From Synergistales bacterium Syner_01 (lineage in GTDB: Bacteria > Synergistota > Synergistia > Synergistales > Aminobacteriaceae): a stretch of 7,270 nt of DNA. Positions 1-5,676 of the stretch are shown one piece after another; the stretch's first letter is position 1, and every line of letters starts with the position of its first letter. The notes below the pieces were generated by a model. The model searched no databases, was not told where the DNA came from, and saw nothing but the letters and a program-made list of their open reading frames with translations. A program made the position numbers and the translations under genes. The stretch spans positions 1 through 7,270 of the forward strand of contig LVBO01000310.1 in NCBI GenBank assembly GCA_001604435.1, in the 5' to 3' direction.

Positions 1-1
1 C

Positions 2-286
2 GACTACTATATGGCGCACTACAACCTCGGGCGACCGTTCATTCTCGTCGGAAGCGGTCAGGGGGCGGAAGTGCTGCTGCAGCTGATCTCCGAATACATG
101 CACAAGGATTCGCCGCTCTCCGGGAGGATGCGCGCCGCCTACCTCGGCGACTGTGCCGTCCCCGAGGACTTCCTCCTCGAAAACCCGCACCTTCGGCTTG
201 CGAAGACGCCCGCCGGGGATGGTTTCATCATCTCCTCCGCCGGGGATGTCTCCGTCGTTTCCGGGAGTGCGCCGCGGAGACAATAA
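2..286 (+). CDS. DUF3089-like alpha/beta-hydrolase, 3' part only, nucleophile Ser absent
   Basis: The reading frame is open from base 2, so the gene begins upstream of the window; the Met at base 11 is probably internal. The visible 94 residues end at TAA 284-286. The run D-Y-Y-M-A-H-Y-N-x-G-R-P-F-I-L followed by a small-residue turn resembles the strand-nucleophile elbow of DUF3089 proteins (usual form AGHSQG), and the later A-A-Y-L, P-E-D-F, N-P-H-L and G-x-I-I-S segments also fit that family from memory. Here the elbow reads V-G-S-G-Q-G, so the nucleophile position is Gly (codon 56-58) and a Ser sits one residue earlier. The protein also stops soon after the G-x-I-I-S strand, where relatives normally continue to the acid/His part of the triad. 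It may be a non-catalytic relative or a decaying gene. No frameshifted continuation is evident in the other + frames. Role and substrate are unknown. Confidence 0.6.
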   Translation, partial: DYYMAHYNLGRPFILVGSGQGAEVLLQLISEYMHKDSPLSGRMRAAYLGDCAVPEDFLLENPHLRLAKTPAGDGFIISSAGDVSVVSGSAPRRQ

Positions 287-322
287 CACGGAACGCCTCT
301 TTCCGCAGGCTGCGATCAATGG

Positions 323-359
323 AACGCCGCGCCCGGAGTCTTCTCCCAGGCGCGGCGTT
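323..359. terminator. Stem-loop between convergent genes, probable terminator
   Basis: A perfect 11-bp inverted repeat pairs 323-333 with 349-359. An inner 4-bp stem (335-338 with 343-346) closes a TCTT loop. On the + strand it is followed by TTTACGTTT, a moderate U-tract suited to ending the hydrolase gene. On the - strand the T-tract is missing. The right arm touches the first base of the kinase stop codon (359-361 on the - strand), so this hairpin lies at the 3' boundary of both convergent genes. Confidence 0.6.
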
Positions 360-1735
360 TACGTTTCCGGCAGTTCGATCTCGACGGCAAGCCCGCCTTC
401 CGGACGGTTCCGCGCGCCGATCACGCCGCCGTGAAGCGCCGCCGCCCTGTGCGCGATGGCGAGCCCGAGCCCCGTGCCTTCGCTTGCGGATGTCCGCTCG
501 CGGGCCCGTTCGACGCGGCGGAAAGGGATGAAAATAGTCTCCAGTTCGTCGGGAGGGACTCCGGGGCCCTCGTCTTCGACCAAAATGCGGAGAGGACGCG
601 CTGTTTCGGGGATGCGGACGAGAGAGACCCGCACCGTCCCCCCGTCCCGCCCGTCCGCGCGCGGAGGAGTGTAGCGAAGCGCGTTGCGGACGATGTTTTC
701 AACCGCGCTCCGAAGAAGCGCCTGGTCCGCGTGGAGCAGCGCTCCTTCGGCGAAGTCCGTTTCGATCCTCTTCCCTAGAGGAGCGGCTTCGAAGGCGGCG
801 TCGGAACAGATCTGCCGCAGAAGGGCCGTCAGGTCGATGCGCGCCCTCCGCTCCGGCTGTTCAAGCGCTTCGAGGCGCCCCAGCTTCAGCAGGGAGCCGA
901 TGAGGTTGTCGATCCGCCCCAGTTCCGTTTCAATGCGTTTAAAGGCTTCGTCGTCCGGCGACGCGGAACGGCGGCGCAGCAATTCAAGTCCTACGCCGAG
1001 CCGCGTCAGCGGCGATCGAAGCTCGTGCGAGACGTCGGCGAGCAGCTGCCGCTGCCCGCGAAGCAGCTCTTCTATCCTGTCCGCCATCCGGTTGAAGTCC
1101 TTCGCCAGCTCCCCGATCTCGTCGTTTCGCTTGGCTGTATGCTCCGCCCGCGCGCCCAGCTCCCCGGCGGCGAGGCGCTGCACCGCGCCGCGGAGCGTCC
1201 GGACCGGTTTGGCGAGGCGGACGGCTAAGAACCACGAGAGCAGACCGGCGACCAGCGCGGCCGCGGTAAGGCGCAGCACCGGAAGGCTTCTGCTTTCAAA
1301 AAAAGGATTCAGAATGCGCCCTGCGAAGACGAGCCCTGGAAACTCCTCCAAGGGAACGGCGAAAAGAGGCCGTCCACGTTCCATGCGCACAACCGGCAAC
1401 CCTGTGTTTCGCGCTTCGTCGACGATCTTTCCGATCGATTCCGGCGCCTTCGGCTGCCCCGTCACTTCCGTACCGTCCTTGTCGAACAGAAACCCGAAAA
1501 AACGGTGAGTGCGCCGGAGCCGTTCAAGGTAGCGGCCCGCTTCTTCGGAACCTTCCTTCGCCTCCTTGGACGCTACTCGCTCCCCGTAGACGAGCGCGAT
1601 CTCCTGCACGTTCGCGGTCATCTGCTCGCGGAAAAGCTTCCCCTCCGTGATCACGCTGGTCATGTGGTGCGCCAGTCCCGTCGCCGCCGCGGTCAGCCAG
1701 AACCACCAGAAGAGCTTCAGCGTGTAGCCGCGCAT
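359..1735 (-). CDS. cpxA: CpxA-like envelope sensor histidine kinase
   Basis: A 458-residue inner-membrane sensor kinase, close to the 457 residues of E. coli CpxA. Visible order: TM1 about residues 7-27, periplasmic sensor region about 28-150, TM2 about 151-171, HAMP about 172-225, dimerisation/phosphoacceptor domain with H-box S-H-E-L-R-S-P-L-T-R-L and His237, then the ATPase domain with N-box E-N-I-V-R-N-A-L-R-Y (Asn351), G1 D-E-G-P-G-V (388-393), F-box and G2 G-T-G-L-G-L-A (420-426). The LLRRR, AAFEA and ENIVRNALRY stretches closely recall E. coli CpxA, so this is more specific than a generic kinase. It would autophosphorylate on His237 and pass the phosphate to the regulator encoded just upstream. 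The ATG at 1735 lies inside the end of the regulator gene (19-nt overlap) and has only a weak ribosome site, so coupled translation is likely. All catalytic motifs look intact. The actual stimulus (misfolded protein, metal or other envelope stress) cannot be read from the sequence. Confidence 0.9.
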   Translation of the reverse strand: MRGYTLKLFWWFWLTAAATGLAHHMTSVITEGKLFREQMTANVQEIALVYGERVASKEAKEGSEEAGRYLERLRRTHRFFGFLFDKDGTEVTGQPKAPESIGKIVDEARNTGLPVVRMERGRPLFAVPLEEFPGLVFAGRILNPFFESRSLPVLRLTAAALVAGLLSWFLAVRLAKPVRTLRGAVQRLAAGELGARAEHTAKRNDEIGELAKDFNRMADRIEELLRGQRQLLADVSHELRSPLTRLGVGLELLRRRSASPDDEAFKRIETELGRIDNLIGSLLKLGRLEALEQPERRARIDLTALLRQICSDAAFEAAPLGKRIETDFAEGALLHADQALLRSAVENIVRNALRYTPPRADGRDGGTVRVSLVRIPETARPLRILVEDEGPGVPPDELETIFIPFRRVERARERTSASEGTGLGLAIAHRAAALHGGVIGARNRPEGGLAVEIELPET

Positions 1736-2409
1736 GCGAGAAGATACCCTTCGCTTCGGAGCGTCCGTATCCTGGATGAACCGTCGTCCGCCGGCCCGAG
1801 TTTTCGGCGCAGGTTGCTGACGTGGACGTCCAGACTGCGTTCGAACGGTCCCAGCGTTCGCTCGAGCGCGGCCATCGCGAGCTTTTCGCGCGAGACGACC
1901 TTCCCGGCGGAGCGGAGCAATGCTTCCAGGAGCTTGAACTCCACCGACGTCAGCTCCGTGTCCTTCCCGGCGATGCGCACGATCCGCGCGCCGACGTCCA
2001 TCTCGATATCCCCGGCGTTCAGACGCTCGGCGGATGTCGTTTCAGGCCGCTCCCCCCTTCTGAGGACGGCGCGAATCCGCGCCAGCAGCTCGCGCGGATT
2101 GAACGGTTTCGGGAGGTAGTCGTCGGCGCCCAGCTCCAGTCCGACGATCCGGTCGATCTCGTCGCCCTTGGCGGTGAGCATGAGCACCGGAACGGGAGAG
2201 CGCGCGCGCAGCTCGCGCAGCACGTCGAATCCGTTCTTCCCCGGCAGCATGACGTCGAGAAGCACGAGGTCGACAGGCGACGAGAGCGCAGCGGCAAGCC
2301 CCTCCTCGCCGTCGTGCACGACGAGTATTTCAAACCCCTCCGGGCGCAGATATTCGGTCAGAAGGTCGCAGAGTTCCGTGTCGTCGTCGAGCAGCAGTAT
2401 TCGATGCAC
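1717..2409 (-). CDS. cpxR: CpxR-like OmpR/PhoB-family response regulator
   Basis: A 230-residue regulator (E. coli CpxR has 232). Receiver domain about residues 1-120: acidic pocket D8-D9-D10, phosphoacceptor Asp52 in L-L-D-V-M-L-P, Thr79 in M-L-T-A-K, and Lys101 in L-P-K-P-F. The C-terminal winged helix about 130-225 has the OmpR/PhoB pattern (E-L-T-S-V-E-F-K-L-L-E, D-V-H-V-S-N-L-R-R-K-L, I-R-T-L-R-S-E-G-Y-L). The G-L-E-L-G-A-D-D-Y-L-P-K-P-F run matches CpxR closely. The start is GTG at 2407-2409, preceded on the - strand by GGAGG with 8-nt spacing; no ATG gives a better N terminus. The gene heads the regulator-kinase operon and is driven from a perfect TATAAT at 2467-2472. When phosphorylated by the kinase it probably binds the 2410-2638 region to control itself and the divergent exported protein; this is inferred from the E. 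coli cpxP/cpxRA arrangement. Confidence 0.92.
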   Translation of the reverse strand: MHRILLLDDDTELCDLLTEYLRPEGFEILVVHDGEEGLAAALSSPVDLVLLDVMLPGKNGFDVLRELRARSPVPVLMLTAKGDEIDRIVGLELGADDYLPKPFNPRELLARIRAVLRRGERPETTSAERLNAGDIEMDVGARIVRIAGKDTELTSVEFKLLEALLRSAGKVVSREKLAMAALERTLGPFERSLDVHVSNLRRKLGPADDGSSRIRTLRSEGYLLACAATR

Positions 2410-2466
2410 GTTCCTTTCCTCCCCGAGTGTGCGAAGTCCGCCTCTTCGGCGGTTCTCTATCCGTTC

Positions 2467-2472
2467 ATTATA
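2467..2472 (-). promoter_or_regulatory. -10 box of the cpxR-like operon promoter
   Basis: On the - strand this reads TATAAT, a perfect sigma70-type -10, placing a transcript start near 2460, about 50 nt ahead of the GTG start. No good -35 hexamer lies 16-18 nt further upstream (the 17-nt position reads CACCCC), as expected for an activator-dependent or autoregulated promoter. A CpxR-box-like sequence (2495-2509) covers the position where activator contacts would be made. Confidence 0.6.
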
Positions 2473-2494
2473 CGACGACAGGCTTCGGAGGGGT

Positions 2495-2509
2495 GTAAGG
2501 TTTTGAAAA
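2495..2509 (+). promoter_or_regulatory. Weak CpxR-box-like direct repeat
   Basis: Reads GTAAG-N5-GAAAA, 8 of 10 positions matching the E. coli CpxR consensus GTAAA-N5-GTAAA. Its centre is about 42 bp upstream of the inferred start of the cpxR-like operon, consistent with autoregulation. One-site matching to a distant organism's consensus is weak evidence. Confidence 0.35.
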
Positions 2510-2525
2510 GATGGGTATCAAGAGC

Positions 2526-2540
2526 TTTACGTTTCTTGAC
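2526..2540 (-). promoter_or_regulatory. CpxR-box-like direct repeat
   Basis: On the - strand this reads GTCAA-N5-GTAAA, 9 of 10 positions of the E. coli CpxR consensus GTAAA-N5-GTAAA. It lies between the two divergent genes, about 31 bp from the weaker copy at 2495-2509. It would sit roughly 63 bp upstream of a start set by the TACACT at 2584-2589 and could serve both directions. The + strand of the same stretch also contains TTGAC, but no convincing -10 follows at standard spacing. Confidence 0.45.
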
Positions 2541-2554
2541 CTTTATCCACAAAG

Positions 2555-2607
2555 CGCGAAGAGCGCATTGAGAGATCGAGGAGTACACTCTTCGCGTCGG
2601 CCGAAGA
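2555..2607 (+). repeat. Inverted repeats in the leader of the CpxP-like gene
   Basis: CGCGAAGAG at 2555-2563 has its exact reverse complement CTCTTCGCG at 2588-2596 (9 bp, 24-nt spacer). The right arm can instead pair locally with CGAAGA at 2602-2607 through TCTTCG at 2589-2594 (6 bp, 7-nt loop), so the two hairpins exclude each other. The interval also contains TACACT (2584-2589), the best -10 candidate for the downstream gene. Whether this acts as a DNA operator, a leader RNA structure or nothing depends on where transcription starts. Confidence 0.4.
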
Positions 2608-2638
2608 ATGCCGAAAACTCAACGGGAGGCGAAGCACG

Positions 2639-3508
2639 ATGAAAAAGATGAAAAAAAGAGTTTTAGTAGGGTCTCTTCTGTTTGTTCTGGTTGTACTGCT
2701 TGTCGGCGGCGTTTCACAGTATGCGTTCGCAAGCAGAATAATGGGCGCCGGGCCTTGGGGGGGGATGTCCCACTGGCATGACAGGGGAGATTCCGCGTTC
2801 AAAGCGGAGCTTCTCCGGGCGCTGAACCCGATGGATTTCTCCGAGGAGCAGTGGAAGAAGTTCGACGAGATCCTCGGCGGACTCCGCGATCAGGGAAAGG
2901 ACTTCCGTCGGGGCATCATGAAGGAGATGTGGAACACTCGCAAAGAGCTTCACGGAATGATGACCGCGGATGGCTTCGACGAAGAGAAGGCGAAGGAGAT
3001 GATCGCTGCGGTACGCCCGTCATTCGTGTCGATGGTTCAAGAGGTCTTGAAGGTTCGGAACGAACTGTACGGCATGCTGAACGACGCACAACGGAAAAAG
3101 GTGGGCGCTGTTCTCGAAGTGATCGGGAAACGGTTGGAGCAACCTTTCGGCGAGCCTCGGGAACTACACGCCGCAATGACGCGTCGTTTGGAACCGACAT
3201 CCGAGCAGAAAGGAAAGCTCGAGACGATCATGAAGGAGACCGCCCCCAAGATGCACGGTTACGCGAAGACGCTGTTCGACATGGTGCAGTCGGAGCATGC
3301 GGCGCTTGCGAACGGCCCGATGAGCGACGAGCAGATCGCCGAAACCGCGGGAAAGACGGCTGATCTTGCTTCCGACGCGATTCTTGAGATGGGAAGAATC
3401 AGGGCGCAGGTGTGGGAGACGCTGACTCCCGAGCAGCGCGAAGAGATGGCGAAGATGCGGCATCCCATGGGCGGAATGGAGCGCAGGCCGGGGAGGATGC
3501 GGAAGTAG
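2639..3508 (+). CDS. Exported Spy/CpxP-family LTxxQ protein with two tandem domains
   Basis: A 289-residue protein with a Sec signal: K/R-rich start, hydrophobic core about 8-24, and an A-F-A site giving cleavage after Ala31. The start ATG has GGGAGG 9 nt upstream (2624-2629). The mature part is helical, charged and Cys-free, in the manner of Spy/CpxP periplasmic chaperones and heavy-metal sensors. LTxxQ-like motifs appear in two pairs: F-S-E-E-Q71 and L-N-D-A-Q151, then P-T-S-E-Q190 and L-T-P-E-Q266. The pair spacings are similar (80 and 76 residues), suggesting two modules of about 65-168 and 184-275. E. coli CpxP is about 166 residues with one domain. Both ends are rich in Met and His (M-S-H-W-H near 43-47; M-R-H-P-M-G-G-M near 273-280), which could bind metal. 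By analogy with CpxP it may restrain the divergently encoded kinase and be induced by its regulator. Family assignment is firm; the functional role is inferred. Confidence 0.8.
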   Translation: MKKMKKRVLVGSLLFVLVVLLVGGVSQYAFASRIMGAGPWGGMSHWHDRGDSAFKAELLRALNPMDFSEEQWKKFDEILGGLRDQGKDFRRGIMKEMWNTRKELHGMMTADGFDEEKAKEMIAAVRPSFVSMVQEVLKVRNELYGMLNDAQRKKVGAVLEVIGKRLEQPFGEPRELHAAMTRRLEPTSEQKGKLETIMKETAPKMHGYAKTLFDMVQSEHAALANGPMSDEQIAETAGKTADLASDAILEMGRIRAQVWETLTPEQREEMAKMRHPMGGMERRPGRMRK

Positions 3509-3553
3509 TCGGAGCTCTCGGGATGCGGCGCCGGCGTCGAGCGTGCCCCGGGG

Positions 3554-3592
3554 CGAGGAGGACGGGATTGTTCCCGTCCTCCTCGTTTTTTT
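3554..3592 (+). terminator. Strong intrinsic terminator after the CpxP-like gene
   Basis: A perfect 14-bp stem (3554-3567 with 3572-3585) has a TTGT loop and is followed directly by seven Ts (3586-3592), then GTTTG. It lies 45 nt past the stop codon and cleanly separates the stress-response locus from the GntR operon. Confidence 0.95.
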
Positions 3593-3650
3593 GTTTGTCC
3601 GTGGTGTATGAATTCGAAAGCGACGCGGTATTTTTTCAAGGCTTTGAAGA

Positions 3651-3663
3651 TGATGTTTCATCA
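3651..3663. repeat. Small palindrome upstream of the GntR promoter
   Basis: TGATG-TTT-CATCA is a perfect 5-bp inverted repeat ending 5 bp before the -35 hexamer at 3669. It could be a regulator site, but it is short enough to arise by chance. Confidence 0.25.
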
Positions 3664-3668
3664 GGGTG

Positions 3669-3697
3669 TTGACAAATGCAAGAAGAACGCGTATCTT
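3669..3697 (+). promoter_or_regulatory. Sigma70-type promoter of the GntR-amidohydrolase-TRAP operon
   Basis: A perfect -35 TTGACA (3669-3674) is followed after 17 nt by TATCTT (3692-3697), a 4/6 match to TATAAT. It sits in an AT-rich stretch that contrasts with the GC-rich genes. Transcription would start near 3704 and run through the palindromes at 3718-3735 before the GntR start. An alternative -10, TATACT at 3725-3730, lies inside the palindromes but has no well-spaced -35 (TTCACA at 3699-3704 is 20 nt away). Confidence 0.6.
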
Positions 3698-3711
3698 TTT
3701 CACAATAGGAT

Positions 3712-3740
3712 TTTTGATATATGATATACTGTATACAAAA
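3712..3740. promoter_or_regulatory. Candidate GntR operator: overlapping palindromes
   Basis: Two perfect odd-length palindromes sit side by side: TATAT-G-ATATA (3718-3728) and TATAC-T-GTATA (3725-3735), with centres 7 bp apart. Both are enclosed by outer arms TTTTG (3712-3716) and CAAAA (3736-3740). FCD-type GntR regulators commonly bind short AT-rich palindromes such as TTGTATACAA-like sites next to their own genes, and this one ends 9 bp before the GntR start codon. Binding here would block the operon's transcript or its initiation. Confidence 0.5.
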
Positions 3741-3749
3741 GGAGCTCTC

Positions 3750-4445
3750 ATGCAGGAGATACGTATCCCTACGCTCATGGAAGTGATGAACGAAAAACTG
3801 CGAAAAATGATCTCCGGGGGCGTGCTTCGCCCCGGCGACAAGATCAACGTCGACGATCTTTCCCGTCGGTTTCGGATCAGTCCTACGCCTATACGCGAAG
3901 CTTTGGGGCGGCTGGAACAGGATGGACTGGTCGCCAGGATTCCGCGGATCGGCTGGCAGGTCTCCAAACTTTCCCGTTCCGAATTTATCTATCTGCACGA
4001 TTTCCAGAAGGTATTGGAGGAGGCGATCTGCGAGCGGCTCGTACCTTTCGTGGAGGAGATCGACTTCTCCGAAGCTTGTTCCGTCAACGAGACGATGGCG
4101 TACTTCGTCGGAAAGGAGCAGTTCGACCGTATTCTGGAGGAGAACGAAAAGTTCCATCTGCTTCTCTACGAGCACTGTCCGAACAAAATCCTTCTGGAGA
4201 CGCTGAAACACACGTGGGACAGTCTTAAATGGCAGCGCCGGATCATGATCGCCTCGAAGGAGTATCTCGAGCGCTATTTCGATGAACATGTTGAGATTCT
4301 CGAGGCCTTGCGATCGAAGGATCTTTCGCGTATACGCCAGGCGGTCGAGCGGCATTTCCATACGGGGTATCTCTCTTTGGAGAAAAGCCTCGTAGGGGAC
4401 GACGAAAAAAAGAAACGAGGGAAGGGGCGTGTTCTTCATGAATGA
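3750..4445 (+). CDS. GntR-family transcriptional regulator, FCD subfamily
   Basis: A 231-residue regulator. The N-terminal winged helix (about 10-72) has the GntR signature: L-x-P-G-D-K-I, then L-S-R-R-F-R-I-S-P-T-P-I-R-E-A-L-G-R-L-E-Q-D-G-L-V. The C-terminal helical FCD ligand domain (about 77-212) includes N-E-K-F-H (Asn132, His136), D-E-H (His180) and E-R-H-F-H (His202), the usual metal/carboxylate-binding positions of FCD proteins. The ATG at 3750 is chosen because AAGGAG lies 5 nt upstream and the protein then starts just before the DNA-binding domain; an in-frame GTG at 3666 would place the start ahead of the promoter. A lysine-rich tail (about 218-227) follows the FCD domain. The gene heads the operon and overlaps the amidohydrolase gene, so it most likely controls this cluster in response to the imported organic acid or its breakdown product. 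Ligand identity is not visible. Confidence 0.9.
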   Translation: MQEIRIPTLMEVMNEKLRKMISGGVLRPGDKINVDDLSRRFRISPTPIREALGRLEQDGLVARIPRIGWQVSKLSRSEFIYLHDFQKVLEEAICERLVPFVEEIDFSEACSVNETMAYFVGKEQFDRILEENEKFHLLLYEHCPNKILLETLKHTWDSLKWQRRIMIASKEYLERYFDEHVEILEALRSKDLSRIRQAVERHFHTGYLSLEKSLVGDDEKKKRGKGRVLHE

Positions 4446-5661
4446 AAACGAAGCGGCACGTAAACGGACTTTCGGCGGAAGAAGCGGCGATGTGCTTGTC
4501 GGGGGAGTCTCCGTGCTCGATGTCTCGAAGGGCGAAGTTGTCGGCGGAGTGGATATTCTCGTCGTCGACGGCATCATTCGGGAGGTCGGAGCGAATCTCT
4601 CCGCTTCGCGCGAAGCTCTCGTCGTTTCCGGCGCCGGGCTTGTCGCGCTGCCCGGTTTGATCGATCTTCATGTCCACCTTGTCTGGGACGGCGGCCCGTC
4701 GCCGTTGGAGACGATGCGGACGGACGGTCGGGTATACGCCGCTTTTCGAGGAGCGGCGAACGCCGTCGCGTCCTTGCGGAGGGGCGTGACCACGATTCGC
4801 GACGTGGGTTCTCCCGACGACATCGCGGTGGATATCGCCCGCGCGTTCGATTCAGGCGCTTTCTTCGGCCCGACGGTGTTCCCTCTGGGCAGGATCCTGC
4901 AGCCCACCGGAGGGCACGTTCCAGAGATAGGGTATGTGGCGAACGGCGTCGACGAGGTGGTTGAAGCGGTCCGCTCGATCAAGGAGCGCGGAGCCAAGGG
5001 AATCAAAATGGCGTCGACGGGAGGCGCCTACGGACCGGAGGAGATCGGCCCCGCCGTGTACACCTTCGAGGAGATGAAAGCCATCGCCGACGAAGCGCAT
5101 CGTCTGCATCTGAAAGTCTCCACGCACGCTCTGGGTGCGGAGGGGATACGTCTTTCCGTCGAGGCCGGGATCGATACCATCGAGCACGGCGCGGGGACCC
5201 CGAGAGAAGTGCTCAGGGAGATGCGACGACGGGGGACGGTGCTGATTCCCACGCTCGCCGTCTATCGTATGCTCGCCGAAAGCGAGGGGATGATACCGGA
5301 CGAGTATGTGGAGAAGGCGAAACGCGTCGCATCCTGGCACGAGGAGACCTTCCGCGGCGCGATCACCGAGGGGGTTCCAATCGCTCTCGGGACGGACGCG
5401 GGGTCGCCGAATTTCGGGCCTCATCCTTCGGTGAACAAGGAACTGGAAACGATGGTGCACCTGGGGATGGATTGCGGGAGCGCGATCGCCGCGGCGACCT
5501 GCGGCGCTGCGGCGGTGCTCGGAATGGAACGGCGCATAGGGAAAATCGAACCGGGGTTCGACGGGGATCTCCTGCTCGTCGAAGGAAATCCTTTGGAAAA
5601 CATCTCCCTCCTTCGGAACGTCGTCCACGTGTTCAAGCGCGGAGTACGTGTGGATGCGTAG
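4429..5661 (+). CDS. Metal-dependent amidohydrolase, imidazolonepropionase/Xaa-Pro dipeptidase-like
   Basis: A 410-residue cytoplasmic enzyme without a signal peptide. It has the amidohydrolase TIM-barrel set: P-G-L-I-D-L-H81-V-H83 on strand 1, Lys193 in G-I-K-M-A-S-T-G-G (likely carboxylated, bridging two metals), His233 in V-S-T-H-A, His253 in D-T-I-E-H-G, and Asp323 in A-L-G-T-D-A-G. N- and C-terminal beta-sandwich segments flank the barrel (V-S-V-L-D-V, V-D-G-I-I-R-E-V; G-K-I-E-P-G-F-D-G-D-L-L-L-V). The pattern fits the dipeptidase/imidazolonepropionase-like branch that cuts peptide or cyclic amide bonds. Exact substrate is unknown. Two starts are possible: GTG 4429 (GAGG 8 nt upstream) and ATG 4438 (GGGG 10 nt upstream); the latter gives 407 residues. 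Either overlaps the GntR stop (17 or 8 nt), so translation is probably coupled. TRAP permease genes follow, suggesting that it processes the imported compound. Confidence 0.88.
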   Translation: MFFMNENEAARKRTFGGRSGDVLVGGVSVLDVSKGEVVGGVDILVVDGIIREVGANLSASREALVVSGAGLVALPGLIDLHVHLVWDGGPSPLETMRTDGRVYAAFRGAANAVASLRRGVTTIRDVGSPDDIAVDIARAFDSGAFFGPTVFPLGRILQPTGGHVPEIGYVANGVDEVVEAVRSIKERGAKGIKMASTGGAYGPEEIGPAVYTFEEMKAIADEAHRLHLKVSTHALGAEGIRLSVEAGIDTIEHGAGTPREVLREMRRRGTVLIPTLAVYRMLAESEGMIPDEYVEKAKRVASWHEETFRGAITEGVPIALGTDAGSPNFGPHPSVNKELETMVHLGMDCGSAIAAATCGAAAVLGMERRIGKIEPGFDGDLLLVEGNPLENISLLRNVVHVFKRGVRVDA

Positions 5662-5676
5662 AAGGAAAGAAGGACG

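Noticed and set aside
684..1508. Long open frame (274 codons) on the + strand opposite the kinase gene
   Set aside because: It is Arg/Ser-rich with no recognisable domain and lies antisense to a well-supported kinase; GC-rich codon structure leaves such frames open by chance.
1822..2571. Open frame of 249 codons on the + strand opposite the response regulator
   Set aside because: Antisense to the intact regulator, with low-complexity composition and no ribosome site or domain. The overlapping 1505-2119 frame is the same kind of shadow.
2608..2784. Possible small upstream frame starting at ATG 2608 and overlapping the CpxP-like gene out of frame
   Set aside because: No convincing ribosome site, and the product has no recognisable features. 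The GGGAGG at 2624-2629 serves the ATG at 2639.
3666..3749. N-terminal extension of the GntR protein from GTG 3666
   Set aside because: This start precedes the TTGACA promoter element and lacks a ribosome site. The extension covers the palindromic operator, whereas ATG 3750 has AAGGAG.
3164..4577. Two - strand open frames (3164-3967 and 3636-4577) across the terminator, promoter and GntR gene
   Set aside because: They run through a strong terminator and an AT-rich promoter region, match no family, and oppose well-supported genes.
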